A DNA stretch of 64,000 nt from the NCBI RefSeq assembly GCF_935825525.1, contig NZ_CAKXZT010000124.1, forward strand, positions 216,691-280,690. Direction: 5' to 3'. Below the pieces are notes generated by a model. It ran no database searches. It was not told where the DNA came from and saw only the letters and a list, made by a program, of their open reading frames with translations. This stretch comes from Mesorhizobium escarrei (GTDB lineage Bacteria; Pseudomonadota; Alphaproteobacteria; Rhizobiales; Rhizobiaceae). How positions within the stretch are numbered: the first letter of the stretch is position 1; every line of letters begins with the position of its first letter. Below are positions 8,990 through 17,607 of the stretch, in pieces. The translations under genes and the position numbers were made by a program.

Positions 8990-9227
8990 CGTATTTTCCG
9001 GCAACAGCGGCGACATCACTGTCGCTGGCAAAATCGCCGCGCTCGGCGTCGGCCAATCCGGCCTCTAACTCGGCGAGTTGCCATTCCTCACGGGCTACGA
9101 AGTCCTCAATGGCCTGCGCGGCCACATAGGAGCGCGAGCGGTCGAGCTTTTCGGCAAGCTGGTCAAGCCTGGTTGCAGTTTCGTCCGGGACGCGCACGGT
9201 AAAAGCCGCCATGGAAAGAACTTTCAT
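8973..9227 (-). CDS. CopG/ParD-like ribbon-helix-helix antitoxin, orphan
   Basis: 84 residues from ATG 9227 (79 from ATG 9212). FTVRVPDETATRLDQLAEKLDRSRSYV is interrupted by no gap and is a typical RHH fold; the acidic tail resembles toxin-binding C-termini. Downstream on the minus strand the stop overlaps an ATG (ATGA) opening MIAWSMQATR, which resembles the first residues of ParE toxins, but similarity ends after roughly ten codons. No complete toxin follows. Confidence 0.8.
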   Translation of the reverse strand: MKVLSMAAFTVRVPDETATRLDQLAEKLDRSRSYVAAQAIEDFVAREEWQLAELEAGLADAERGDFASDSDVAAVAGKYVKSRK

Positions 9228-9314
9228 TTGGTTCACTATGATTATTGGTGAACCAAGGTGGTTCGGCAAGGATTGCTCAGGCTCCCTGGTGAAGCTGCTT
9301 AAGGGACCACCCGC

Positions 9315-9932
9315 TCAGGGATAAAGCCTTGTCTTGTCCCAGCCGCCCTCAGCGTTGCGCGAGAAAACAATGCGGTCATGCAGCCGGAAAGGCCGGTCGT
9401 GCCAGAACTCGATCGTCTGCGGCACGATGCGGAAACCCGACCAGTGTTTCGGCCGTGGGATCTCGCCGATCGCATGGCGCGCCGTGTATTCGGCGACGGC
9501 TTTTTCCAGTGCAAAGCGGCTCTCCAGCGGCCGTGATTGCTTCGACGCCCATGCCCCGATGCGGCTGCCGCGCGGACGCGTCGCGTAATACGCGTCCGCT
9601 TCCGCCTCCGTAACGATCTCCACCGGCCCGCGCGCGCGCACCTGCCGGCGCAGCGATTTCCAGTGAAAGCACATCGCCGCCTTCATGCTGCCAAGAATCT
9701 CGCGGCCTTTGGCGCTCTCGAAATTCGTATAGAATACAAATCCGCTTTCATCGAACCCCTTGAGCAGCACCATCCGCACATTCGGCATGCCCTCGGCATC
9801 GACGGTCGCCAGCGCCACGCTGTTGGAATCGTTGATCTCACTCTTCGTCGCGTCGTCGAGCCATGCGGCAAACAGGCGGAATGGCTCGGCAGCCTCGGCA
9901 AAGTCACCGCTTGTTAACTCAGTTTCGCTCAT
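9315..9932 (-). CDS. pdxH: Pyridoxamine 5'-phosphate oxidase
   Basis: 205-residue FMN enzyme that oxidises pyridoxine or pyridoxamine 5'-phosphate to pyridoxal 5'-phosphate, the last step of vitamin B6 synthesis and salvage. Characteristic stretches are [18 protein letters not shown] (FMN contact), [15 protein letters not shown] and the C-terminal [12 protein letters not shown], all in the expected order. Length fits the family. It is divergent from the lipoprotein gene starting at 9974, with about 40 bp between them that must hold both promoters. Confidence 0.97.
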   Translation of the reverse strand: MSETELTSGDFAEAAEPFRLFAAWLDDATKSEINDSNSVALATVDAEGMPNVRMVLLKGFDESGFVFYTNFESAKGREILGSMKAAMCFHWKSLRRQVRARGPVEIVTEAEADAYYATRPRGSRIGAWASKQSRPLESRFALEKAVAEYTARHAIGEIPRPKHWSGFRIVPQTIEFWHDRPFRLHDRIVFSRNAEGGWDKTRLYP

Positions 9933-9973
9933 AGTTTTTCCAAATTCTATTGCCGGCCGGGGGAGATTGCCGA

Positions 9974-10450
9974 TTGTCGCGCATCGCGCAACTTTTTGAC
10001 AGCAGGCAATGGAGCCTAATCGCTTCGGCCAACGCGCAGGTTGCGGTCAAGGCCGCAGCGATCGTGCTGGTCGCCTTGCCGCTTGCCGCCTGCGGTGCCG
10101 GCGGCTTCAGTTTGGAGCAGGCAGAGGTCGACCGTACGATCCTCACCAGCAGCACGCCTGCTTCTGTCTTGCCGGTTGACCAGGAACGCGCCTCGGACCA
10201 GGCGACGATCCGCAACGCGGTGTCTTCAGCCGATATCCAGGAACTTGGCGGGCAGGCCGTCCCCTGGGCGAATTCCGATACCGGTTCGCGCGGCTCGATC
10301 ACCGAACTGGCGGAGTCCAGGGACAACGGCCAGCTTTGCCGCCGCTTCACCGCCTCACGCGAAAGCTTCGACGGCGTCGCCCTGTTCAAGGGCGAGGTGT
10401 GCCTGGCCGGCGCCGGCGCCTGGCGAATGCAGGACTTCAAAGCGCTCTGA
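9974..10450 (+). CDS. Lipoprotein, RT0821/Lpp0805-type surface protein family
   Basis: 158 residues from a TTG start at 9974, chosen because GGGGGAG lies eight bases upstream. A hydrophobic segment ends in the lipobox LPLAAC, so the mature protein would be lipid-anchored at the Cys. The C-terminal half ([16 protein letters not shown] ... [10 protein letters not shown]) is typical of the RT0821/Lpp0805 surface-protein family, whose function is unknown. Two cysteines there could form a disulfide. Confidence 0.75.
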   Translation: MSRIAQLFDSRQWSLIASANAQVAVKAAAIVLVALPLAACGAGGFSLEQAEVDRTILTSSTPASVLPVDQERASDQATIRNAVSSADIQELGGQAVPWANSDTGSRGSITELAESRDNGQLCRRFTASRESFDGVALFKGEVCLAGAGAWRMQDFKAL

Positions 10451-10549
10451 TTTTCCGCCATCATATGACCGTAAGCTACTGGAATTTCTTCCTATGCGAG
10501 CGCATATAGATGGCAATCGTGGACTCACTCCTTCCCCAGGACAGGAAGC

Positions 10550-11470
10550 ATGCGCGACCCCTATGAGGTGCTGGGCGTTGCCAAGAACGCATCGGCCAAG
10601 GATATAAAATCGGCATACCGCAAACTCGCCAAGGAGTATCATCCGGACCAGAATCCGGATCCCAGGGCGAAGGAGCGGTTTGCCGCGGCCAACCAGGCTT
10701 ACGAGATTGTCGGCGACGAGAAGAACCGTGCGGCTTTCGATCGCGGCGAGATCGACGCCGAGGGCAAGCCGCGCTTTCAAGGCTTCGAGGGCGCCGCCGG
10801 CGGCGCCGATCCGTTCGCCGGTTTTCGCCGGCAGCAAGGGCCGGGCGGCTCGCGTTTCGAGTTTCGCTCAAGCCGTCCGAGCGGCGATCCGTTCGACGGC
10901 AGCAGCGACATCTTCAGCCAGATTTTCGGCGAGACCTTCTCTCGCGGCGCCGGCATGGGCGCCGGCCGGCAGGCGCCGTCCGGCGCCGACCTGAACGTGA
11001 CGCTCGACATCACCATCGAAGAAGCGGCGACTGCTGAGAAGGTAACGGCGATGTTCCCCGACGGGCGCAAGGTCGCCGTCAAGCTGCCAGCCTATGTCGA
11101 GGACGGCCAGACCATCCGACTGAAAGGCCAGGGCGAGCATGGGCCGGGGCAACCGGGCGATGCGCTGGTCAAGATCCGTTTCCGGCGGCATCCCCGCTAC
11201 CGTGTCGAAGGCCGCGACCTTCATGCCGACCTGCCGGTTGCGCTGGCGGATGCGGTGCTGGGTGCCAAGGTGGCGGTCGAAACGCCGACCGGCAAGGTTG
11301 CAGTCAATGTTCCCGCCTGGTCGAGCTCGGACAAGGTCCTGCGGCTGAAGGGCAGGGGCCTGCCGGAAAAAGTCGGCGGTCACGGCGATCTCTACGCGCA
11401 TGTGCGGCTGATGCTGCCTGAGGGTGGCGACAGCGATCTCGAAGCATTGATGCGCAACCGCAGACGCTAG
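10550..11470 (+). CDS. DnaJ-class co-chaperone without zinc finger (CbpA-like)
   Basis: 306 residues. The J domain (about 1-70) contains [15 protein letters not shown] with the HPD triad that stimulates Hsp70 ATPase. A Gly/Phe-rich linker (about 75-140) follows, then the two beta-sandwich substrate-binding domains ending in LPEGGDSD. No CxxCxGxG repeats are present, so this is a type II (CbpA-like) protein, not canonical DnaJ. It lies 145 bp upstream of fabI, in an order common in Hyphomicrobiales. Confidence 0.93.
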   Translation: MRDPYEVLGVAKNASAKDIKSAYRKLAKEYHPDQNPDPRAKERFAAANQAYEIVGDEKNRAAFDRGEIDAEGKPRFQGFEGAAGGADPFAGFRRQQGPGGSRFEFRSSRPSGDPFDGSSDIFSQIFGETFSRGAGMGAGRQAPSGADLNVTLDITIEEAATAEKVTAMFPDGRKVAVKLPAYVEDGQTIRLKGQGEHGPGQPGDALVKIRFRRHPRYRVEGRDLHADLPVALADAVLGAKVAVETPTGKVAVNVPAWSSSDKVLRLKGRGLPEKVGGHGDLYAHVRLMLPEGGDSDLEALMRNRRR

Positions 11471-11615
11471 CCCGGATTTCTCGGCTTGCGCGTCAAAGGC
11501 GCGCTGCGCCGCAAACGCCCTTGTCTCTCATCTGTCCGTTTTGAACGCTTGAAGGGGCTCTGTGCCTGTGCGATAGCCACTTCACGAAGCAGAAAATCTT
11601 GCGGAGAGCGCTCAC

Positions 11616-12434
11616 ATGGCGGGTGGACAAGGCATTATGGCCGGCAAGCGCGGGCTTGTCCTGGGCGTCGCGAACAATCGGTCGATCGCCTATGGCATCG
11701 CCAAGGCCTGCGTCGACCACGGCGCCGAGATCGCGCTGACCTATCAGGGCGAGGCGTTCAAGAAGCGCGTCGAGCCGCTGGCGGCGGAACTCAACGCCCA
11801 TGTCGCCGGCCATTGCGATGTGACCGATCCGACAACGCTCGATGCGGTCTTCGACGACATCGCCAAGCATTGGGGCAAGCTCGATTTCCTCGTCCACGCC
11901 ATCGCCTTTTCCGACAAGGACGAGCTGACAGGCCGCTATGTCGAGACGACGCGCGACAATTTCCTGCGCACGATGGACATTTCGGTGTTTTCCTTCACCA
12001 CCATCGCCAAGCGCGCCGAGGCGCTGATGACCGATGGCGGCTCGCTGCTGACGTTGACTTATTACGGTGCGGAAAAAGTGATGCCGCACTACAACGTCAT
12101 GGGTGTTGCCAAGGCAGCGCTCGAAGCCAGCGTGCGCTATCTGGCCGTCGACCTTGGCGCCAAGAAAATCCGCGTCAACGCCATCTCCGCCGGTCCGATC
12201 AAGACGCTGGCAGCCTCCGGCATCGGCGATTTTCGCTACATCTTGAAGTGGAACGAATACAATTCGCCGCTAAAGCAGACGGTGACGCAAGAGGAGGTCG
12301 GCGATTCCGCGGTCTATTTCCTTTCAAACCTTTCACGCGGCGTCACCGGCGAGGTCCACCATGTCGATTCCGGGTACCATGTCGTCGGCATGAAGGCGGT
12401 CGACGCGCCTGATATTTCGACCGTCAAGGAATAG
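11616..12434 (+). CDS. fabI: Enoyl-[acyl-carrier-protein] reductase (NADH)
   Basis: 272-residue SDR enzyme for the last reduction of each fatty-acid elongation cycle. GVANNRSIAYGIA binds the nucleotide; the catalytic Tyr and Lys appear as Y-x6-K in HYNVMGVAKAAL, and ISAGPIKTLAASGIGDF is the FabI substrate-lid region. A second in-frame ATG (MAGKRGL, seven codons in) is an alternative start. Alphaproteobacteria often carry several FabI paralogues; this one sits beside dnaJ and a phosphatase gene. Confidence 0.96.
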   Translation: MAGGQGIMAGKRGLVLGVANNRSIAYGIAKACVDHGAEIALTYQGEAFKKRVEPLAAELNAHVAGHCDVTDPTTLDAVFDDIAKHWGKLDFLVHAIAFSDKDELTGRYVETTRDNFLRTMDISVFSFTTIAKRAEALMTDGGSLLTLTYYGAEKVMPHYNVMGVAKAALEASVRYLAVDLGAKKIRVNAISAGPIKTLAASGIGDFRYILKWNEYNSPLKQTVTQEEVGDSAVYFLSNLSRGVTGEVHHVDSGYHVVGMKAVDAPDISTVKE

Positions 12435-12495
12435 ACCCGCCTCGAATATACTCTCCCGCCTCCAGCCTGCTCTCGACAGCTCTCCGGATGACCTG

Positions 12496-13083
12496 ATGTA
12501 TCCGCTCGTCTACATCGCGCGCCATGGCCAGACGGTGTGGAACGCCGAGTCCCGGCTGCAAGGACAGGCCGACACCGATCTCAACCCGCTTGGCCGCGAG
12601 CAGGCGACCCGCAATGGCCATCGACTGGCCGAATTCGTTCATAACCCCGAAGATTTCGATTTTGTCGCCAGCCCGATGCGGCGAACGCGTGAGACCATGG
12701 AACGCATTCGCATGGCGATGGGGCTCGATCCCCAAGCTTACCGCACCGATCCGCGGCTCGTCGAAATGAGTTTCGGAGATTGGCAGGGGTTCACCTTTCC
12801 CGAACTCGAGGCCCGGCATCTCGGCTCGGCCAGGGAGCGGCGCCTCGACAAGTGGAATTTCCTGCCGCCCGGCGAGGGCGCCGAAAGCTATCAAATGCTG
12901 CTCGAACGGGTAAAGCCGTGGTTCGACGCGCTGGACCGCCAGACAGTCTGCGTGACCCATGGCGGCGTCGTGCGCGCCTTATTTCGAATGGTGCTGGGAA
13001 TGCCCGAGAAAGAAGCCGCAAAGCTGAATGTGCCGCACGATCGCTTGCTCAGGCTGCAGGGCCGACGCTTGGAGTGGCTCTAA
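12496..13083 (+). CDS. Histidine phosphatase family protein (GpmB-like)
   Basis: 195-residue branch-1 histidine phosphatase. The phosphorylated His is in ARHGQTVWN, the first Arg-containing loop in SPMRRTRETM, the acid residue in EMSFGDWQG and the second His in VTHGGVVRAL. All catalytic residues are intact. Substrates of such proteins vary widely (sugar phosphates, cobalamin precursors), so a specific activity cannot be assigned. It follows fabI by 61 bp and may be co-transcribed. Confidence 0.9.
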   Translation: MYPLVYIARHGQTVWNAESRLQGQADTDLNPLGREQATRNGHRLAEFVHNPEDFDFVASPMRRTRETMERIRMAMGLDPQAYRTDPRLVEMSFGDWQGFTFPELEARHLGSARERRLDKWNFLPPGEGAESYQMLLERVKPWFDALDRQTVCVTHGGVVRALFRMVLGMPEKEAAKLNVPHDRLLRLQGRRLEWL

Positions 13084-13109
13084 GAGACCGTTTGGAAACT
13101 CTACTCTGG

Positions 13110-13253
13110 CGGCCATCTGATGGCGTTTTCTGCGCTTCCGGTGCTCACGGACCAGCGCATGACCCCGGAAACCGATTTCGGTTTCCGGAAAAGGATCATG
13201 CGGAAGTGCAAAGTGTTAGAGCGTCCTTGCGCGTCCAATTGGACGCGCAGCGC
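13110..13253. repeat. RIME-like mosaic palindromic element
   Basis: Two hairpins in tandem: GCATGACCCCGGAAACCG pairing with the GGTTTCCGGAAAAGGATCATGC side (13157-13201), then GCGCGTCC-AATT-GGACGCGC (13229-13248) inside an outer AGAGCG/CGCTCT arm (13219-13253). The same modules recur at 13803, 32345 and 43730. This two-palindrome arrangement matches the rhizobial intergenic mosaic element type. Confidence 0.75.
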
Positions 13254-13327
13254 TCTAATGTCCGCTACGCGCCGGTTCTCGAAACCACCACCATATAACT
13301 CGCTTGAATGGGTTGGCCGGAAAGCCT

Positions 13328-13594
13328 CTATTCGGTTGAATCGCTGTCCGGCAATTGCATGTCGGTGATGATGTTCTCGCCGTTTGCCTCGTCGTAGGCG
13401 ATCACGATGTCCATGCCGGGTTTCAGCGCTTCGAGATCCGTTTCGGCGTTCAGCTTGTAGGATTTGCCGTCGTCGAGTGTCAGCGTCAACGTGTCCTTGT
13501 CGATCTCCTTGATCAGCCCTTCCGTTTGGCCGGCAAAGGCGGCGGTGGAAATCAGCAAAGTCGCGGCAACGGCGCCGATCAGGATACGCATCAT
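13328..13594 (-). CDS. DUF1344 family small periplasmic protein
   Basis: 88 residues: signal peptide (about 1-21, ending AFA) and a short beta-rich domain with GLIKEIDKDTLTLTLDDG and an acidic tail. This is the DUF1344 layout, seen in rhizobia and Brucella; the function is not known to me. It stands alone between two RIME-like repeats, in opposite orientation to its neighbours. Confidence 0.85.
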   Translation of the reverse strand: MMRILIGAVAATLLISTAAFAGQTEGLIKEIDKDTLTLTLDDGKSYKLNAETDLEALKPGMDIVIAYDEANGENIITDMQLPDSDSTE

Positions 13595-13802
13595 CGTCCT
13601 CTTATCATTGCGCCGGCTCAGTGGCGGCGGGTGTTCAACAGACGGTGTTCAACAGACGGGTCGAGGGAAGCAGAAACCAACCGAATGTGTCAAAACTAAA
13701 TCCGCCAGATCACAGTTTGACCACTGCGGAAAACGCCAATAGAACGCAGCTACTGCGCCGCGCGTCCTGACACAGAAACGACGCTGTGGCACTTTTGATT
13801 TT

Positions 13803-13848
13803 GCGCATGATCCTTTCCAGAATCGCTCCGGTTTTCGGGGTCATGCGC
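13803..13848. repeat. RIME-like palindrome upstream of aroC
   Basis: GCGCATGATCC (13803-13813) is inverted at 13838-13848 (GGGTCATGCGC), with CCGGTTTTCGGGG in the middle. It is a reverse-orientation copy of the first palindrome of the elements at 13157 and 32345. It lies just ahead of the aroC start and would be in its leader or promoter region. Confidence 0.7.
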
Positions 13849-13881
13849 TAAGCCGGGTCGATGCCGGCAGGGCTGGTTTTC

Positions 13882-14991
13882 ATGTCTCACAATACGTTTG
13901 GCCATCTTTTCCGCGTCACCACCTGGGGCGAAAGCCATGGCGTAGCGCTCGGCTGCGTGGTCGACGGCTGTCCTCCCGGCATCCGCTTCACGCGCGCTGA
14001 GGTCCAGGCCGAACTCGACAAGCGCCGCCCGGGTCAATCGCGTTTTGTGACGCAGCGTCGCGAACCCGACGAGGTCAATATCCTGTCCGGCTTCATCCTA
14101 GACGACGACGGCGAGACCATGATCACCACCGGCACGCCGGTGTCGATGCTGATCGAGAACGTCGACCAGCGCTCCAAGGACTATGGCGAGATCGCCCGCC
14201 AATACCGGCCGGGTCATGCCGATTATACCTACGACACCAAATACGGCCTGCGCGATCATCGCGGTGGCGGCCGTTCTTCGGCCCGCGAGACGGCGGCGCG
14301 GGTGGCGGCCGGAGCCTTGGCCCGCAAGGTCGTGCCCGGCATGATCGTGCGCGGCGCGCTGGTGTCGATGGGAGAAAAATCGATCGACCGCGCCAACTGG
14401 AACTGGAATTTCGTTGGCGATGCCGAAAATCCATTCTTCACACCCGATCCGGCATCGGTCGCCGTCTTCGCCGCGTATCTTGACGGCATCCGCAAGGCGG
14501 GTTCATCGGTCGGCGCGATAATTGAGATCGTCGCCGACGGGGTTCCGGCAGGCCTGGGCGCGCCGATCTACGCCAAGCTCGACCAGGACATTGCCTCGGG
14601 CTTGATGTCGATCAATGCCGTCAAGGGTGTCGAGATCGGCAACGGCTTCGAGGCCGCCCGCATCACCGGCGAAGAAAATGCCGACGAGATGCGTATGGGC
14701 AATCACGGAAAACCGGTCTTCCTGTCCAACAATGCGGGCGGCATCCTCGGCGGAATCTCGACCGGCCAGGCGATTGTCGCGCGCTTCGCCGTCAAGCCGA
14801 CCTCGTCGATCCTGACCCCGCGAAAGTCGATCGACAAGGACGGCAATGACGTCGAGATCATGACCAAGGGCCGCCACGATCCGTGCGTCGGCATCCGCGC
14901 AGTGCCGATCGGCGAGGCGATGGTTGCCTGCGCGATCGCCGATCACTATCTGCGTCATCGGGGACAGACAGGGAAGGGAGTAGGGGAGTAG
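13882..14991 (+). CDS. aroC: Chorismate synthase
   Basis: 369-residue FMN-dependent enzyme converting EPSP to chorismate, the end of the shikimate pathway. The start [20 protein letters not shown]... is the family's usual N-terminus, so ATG 13882 is preferred over the in-frame ATG at 13861. [31 protein letters not shown] and [13 protein letters not shown] are family signatures. The last nine residues (GQTGKGVGE) are encoded by the left arm of a repetitive inverted repeat and are probably not part of the ancestral protein. Confidence 0.97.
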   Translation: MSHNTFGHLFRVTTWGESHGVALGCVVDGCPPGIRFTRAEVQAELDKRRPGQSRFVTQRREPDEVNILSGFILDDDGETMITTGTPVSMLIENVDQRSKDYGEIARQYRPGHADYTYDTKYGLRDHRGGGRSSARETAARVAAGALARKVVPGMIVRGALVSMGEKSIDRANWNWNFVGDAENPFFTPDPASVAVFAAYLDGIRKAGSSVGAIIEIVADGVPAGLGAPIYAKLDQDIASGLMSINAVKGVEIGNGFEAARITGEENADEMRMGNHGKPVFLSNNAGGILGGISTGQAIVARFAVKPTSSILTPRKSIDKDGNDVEIMTKGRHDPCVGIRAVPIGEAMVACAIADHYLRHRGQTGKGVGE

Positions 14992-15082
14992 GGCAGCAGG
15001 GCAGTATATTATCCCGCCGAAGCAGCCAATTTTTTCCTTTTCCCTAATCCCTTACTGCCTTACTGCCCTACTGCCCTATTCC
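14971..15082. repeat. Purine-rich inverted repeat between aroC and ribBX
   Basis: The left arm (14970-15004) is built of GTAGGG and GGGCAG units; the right arm (15042-15082) carries the complementary CTGCC, CTACTGCCC and CTATTCCC units in four near-tandem 8-mers. Together they can form a long stem with an AT-rich loop (15005-15041). The aroC stop codon lies inside the left arm. It may act as a terminator or processing site; it is not a classical hairpin-plus-T-tract. Confidence 0.7.
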
Positions 15083-15103
15083 CTGCGAACGAAGCGAGCG
15101 TCC

Positions 15104-16204
15104 ATGCCTTACGACCAGAAGAAGATCGTTGAAGCCCTGCGCGCCTTCGAACGCGGCGAGATTGTCGTCGTCATGGACGATGACGGGCGCGAGAACGAGG
15201 GCGATCTGATCGTCGCGGCCGTCCATTGCACGCCGGAAAAGATGGCGTTCATCGTCCGCAACACCTCCGGCATCGTCTGCACGCCGATGCCGCGCGACGA
15301 GGCCAAGCGCCTCAACCTGTCGCCGATGGTCGCCGACAATGACTCGGCCCACACCACCGCCTTCACCGTCAGCGTCGATTTCAAGCACGGCACCACGACG
15401 GGCATTTCGGCCGACGACCGCACATTGACGGTGCGAAACCTTGCCAACGGCAATGTCGGCGCCTCCGATTTCGTCCGCCCGGGCCACATCTTTCCGCTGA
15501 TTGCGCGCGAAGGCGGCGTGCTGATGCGTTCGGGCCATACCGAAGCGGCCGTCGATTTGTGCAAGCTTGCCGGCCTGCCGCCGGTCGGTGTCATTTCCGA
15601 GCTGGTCAATGATGACGGCACGGTGATGCGCGGCCCGCAGGTGCAGGCCTTCGCCGAAAAGAACGGTTTGAAGCAGGTTTCGGTCGCCGACCTCATCGCC
15701 TATCGGCAGCGCAAGGAAACGCTGGTCGAGCGTGTCGCCTGTTCGGAGATCGACACGCCCGGCGGCAAGGCGCAGGTCTTCACCTATACGCTGCCCTGGG
15801 ACTCGATGCACCATGTGGCGATCGTGTTCGGCGACATCCGCGACGGCGAGGAGGTGCCGGTGCGGCTGCATTCCGAGGATGTCGTGACGGACGTCTTCGG
15901 CACCGGCCACAGGCTGGACGGCATCATGAAATCGATGGGCGAGCGCCGCCGCGGCGTCATCGTTTATCTGCGCGAAGGCTCCGTCGGCGTCGCCCATCAG
16001 GAGCGCAACCGACCGGCCGCCGGCGACCGCGAGGACCATGAAGAGGCGCGCCGCCGCGAAAACGAATGGCGCGAGATCGGCCTCGGCGCGCAAATCTTGA
16101 AGGATCTGGGCATTTCCTCGATCAACCTGATCGCCTCGCGCGAACGCCACTATGTCGGCCTCGAAGGCTTCGGCATCCATATCGCCAACACCGAAATTCT
16201 CTGA
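15104..16204 (+). CDS. ribB: 3,4-dihydroxy-2-butanone 4-phosphate synthase with degenerate GTP-cyclohydrolase II domain (RibBX)
   Basis: 366 residues. The N-terminal half is RibB: DDDGRENEGDL and MRSGHTEAAVDLCKLAG are the active-site regions that convert ribulose 5-phosphate to the four-carbon precursor of riboflavin. The C-terminal half is homologous to RibA, but the zinc site (C-x10-C-x-C in real GTP cyclohydrolase II) reads HSEDVVTDVFGTGHRLDG with no cysteine. The cyclohydrolase should therefore be inactive, the RibBX form described in other proteobacteria. A separate ribA is expected elsewhere in the genome. Confidence 0.92.
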   Translation: MPYDQKKIVEALRAFERGEIVVVMDDDGRENEGDLIVAAVHCTPEKMAFIVRNTSGIVCTPMPRDEAKRLNLSPMVADNDSAHTTAFTVSVDFKHGTTTGISADDRTLTVRNLANGNVGASDFVRPGHIFPLIAREGGVLMRSGHTEAAVDLCKLAGLPPVGVISELVNDDGTVMRGPQVQAFAEKNGLKQVSVADLIAYRQRKETLVERVACSEIDTPGGKAQVFTYTLPWDSMHHVAIVFGDIRDGEEVPVRLHSEDVVTDVFGTGHRLDGIMKSMGERRRGVIVYLREGSVGVAHQERNRPAAGDREDHEEARRRENEWREIGLGAQILKDLGISSINLIASRERHYVGLEGFGIHIANTEIL

Positions 16205-16226
16205 GGCTGGCTTAGCGGATCGCCGG

Positions 16227-16260
16227 CATGCGTCCGGTCCCGCTTGGGACCGGACGCATG
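16227..16260. terminator. Bidirectional stem-loop terminator between ribBX and MFS gene
   Basis: A perfect 15-bp stem (CATGCGTCCGGTCCC and its complement) with a four-base GCTT loop. It is located between two convergent genes, 22 bp after the ribBX stop and ending just before the MFS stop. The tail is not T-rich, so termination efficiency is uncertain. Confidence 0.7.
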
Positions 16261-16264
16261 GAGA

Positions 16265-17488
16265 CTATTCGGCAGGAACCGCGACCGCGTCGCACGTGGC
16301 GGTGCCGCAATCCGCCGTGGCGAGGCTGCGCTGGCCGGCGAGCACGGTGACCAGCGCGATTGCGCCCGCCGCCACCGACACCAGGAACCCGCTCTGTGCA
16401 CCGAAGGCGTCCACCACCCATCCGGCGGCGAAGGAGCCGAGCGCCATGCCGATGCCTATGCCGGTCATGACCCAGGTCACGCCCTCGGTCAGCATCGCCT
16501 CCGGCACGCGCCGCTCGATCAGGCCGAATGCCGTGATGAAGGTCGGCGAGATCGCCACACCGCTAACCAAGACAGCCAGCGCCAGAAGCGGCACCGTGTC
16601 TGCGACAAGCACCGGCAGCGTGGTGAGCGCGATGATGGCGACCGCGATGGCAAGCTGAATCTGCAGTGGTGTTTTCAGGTTCAGTGCGCCGAGGACGATG
16701 CCGACGACGAACGATCCGAGAGCGTAGACGCCGATAACGAGGCTGGCAGCGCCCGGCTGGCCGAGCTCCTTGGTGATCGCGACGGTGCTCACCTCGGTGG
16801 TCGCGAAGGTCGCGCCAATGAAGATCAGGGCGAAGGTGATGATTTGGACCGGCCGCAGGCGGATTGCCGATCCGCGCGAACCTTGGTCGACCGGTCGCAC
16901 GCGCGGCTCGGTCGAGCGCTGCAGGATGAGGGCTGTCGAGCCGAAGGCGAGGAACAATGTGCTCGCCAACATTCCCGCTTCCGGGAAGAGCGCGACGCTC
17001 AGGCCCACCGATAGCGAGGCCCCGGCGATGTAGACCAGTTCGTCCGCCGCCGACTCGAAGGCGAACGCTGTGTTCATCTCGGGGCGATCCCGGAAGAGCT
17101 CTGTCCAGCGCGCGCGCACCATCGCTGGGATGCTGGGCATTGCGGCGGCCAGCAGCGCTGACACGAACAGTGTCCATATCGGCCAGTCCTGATTGGCCGC
17201 CGCAATCAGCACCACGAAAGCGAGCACGGAAATGACGGTGGTGGGCACCACAACCCGCGCCTGACCGAGGCGGTCCACCAGTCGCGATATCTGCGGCGCG
17301 ACGAAAGCATTGGCCAGCGCATATGTCGCGGAGGCGGCGCCGGCCAGCCAGTACTCGCCGTGCGTCTGCGACAGCATCGCGACGATTCCGATCGGGGCCA
17401 TGGCCATCGGCATCCGGGCGACGAAGCCGGCTGCGGCGAAGCCCTTGGCTCCCCTTGCCTTGAAGATTTCACTATAGGGATTGGCCAT
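16265..17488 (-). CDS. MFS transporter (probable exporter)
   Basis: 407 residues from ATG 17488, which has AGGAG six bases upstream; a longer reading from 17521 lacks one. About twelve hydrophobic segments are visible, with SRLVDRLGQ in the loop after the second helix, the usual MFS signature position. A loop rich in charged residues separates the two halves near residue 200. It is divergent from a TetR-family gene with shared operators, the classical arrangement of a drug or metabolite exporter controlled by its substrate. Confidence 0.87.
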   Translation of the reverse strand: MANPYSEIFKARGAKGFAAAGFVARMPMAMAPIGIVAMLSQTHGEYWLAGAASATYALANAFVAPQISRLVDRLGQARVVVPTTVISVLAFVVLIAAANQDWPIWTLFVSALLAAAMPSIPAMVRARWTELFRDRPEMNTAFAFESAADELVYIAGASLSVGLSVALFPEAGMLASTLFLAFGSTALILQRSTEPRVRPVDQGSRGSAIRLRPVQIITFALIFIGATFATTEVSTVAITKELGQPGAASLVIGVYALGSFVVGIVLGALNLKTPLQIQLAIAVAIIALTTLPVLVADTVPLLALAVLVSGVAISPTFITAFGLIERRVPEAMLTEGVTWVMTGIGIGMALGSFAAGWVVDAFGAQSGFLVSVAAGAIALVTVLAGQRSLATADCGTATCDAVAVPAE

Positions 17489-17525
17489 GAGAACACTCCT
17501 GGATTTTTGAGGCCGAGTCACTTAT

Positions 17526-17538
17526 ATACGTGGCGTAT
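17526..17538. promoter_or_regulatory. TetR operator candidate 1 (ATACG-N3-CGTAT)
   Basis: Perfect 5+5 palindrome ATACG TGG CGTAT in the MFS/TetR intergenic region, nearest to the MFS gene. Two further copies lie 30 and 53 bp away centre to centre. Position in a divergent TetR-controlled promoter supports an operator role. Confidence 0.75.
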
Positions 17539-17555
17539 GCGAATCAGATAATGGC

Positions 17556-17568
17556 ATACGACGCGTAT
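17556..17568. promoter_or_regulatory. TetR operator candidate 2 (ATACG-N3-CGTAT)
   Basis: Perfect palindrome ATACG ACG CGTAT, extended by matching C/G flanks to 15 bp (17555-17569). Middle of three sites; it lies where it could cover both divergent promoters. Confidence 0.78.
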
Positions 17569-17578
17569 GTCAATTGAT

Positions 17579-17591
17579 ATACGAGACGTAT
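17579..17591. promoter_or_regulatory. TetR operator candidate 3 (ATACG-N3-CGTAT)
   Basis: Perfect palindrome ATACG AGA CGTAT ending 16 bp before the TetR start codon, so it overlaps the leader of the regulator's own message and suggests autoregulation. Confidence 0.75.
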
Positions 17592-17607
17592 GTGAAGGAT
17601 TAGGCGA

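Noticed and set aside
15005..15103. Possible FMN riboswitch ahead of ribBX
   Set aside because: The conserved RFN-element boxes are not present; the spacer is occupied by the purine-rich inverted repeat.
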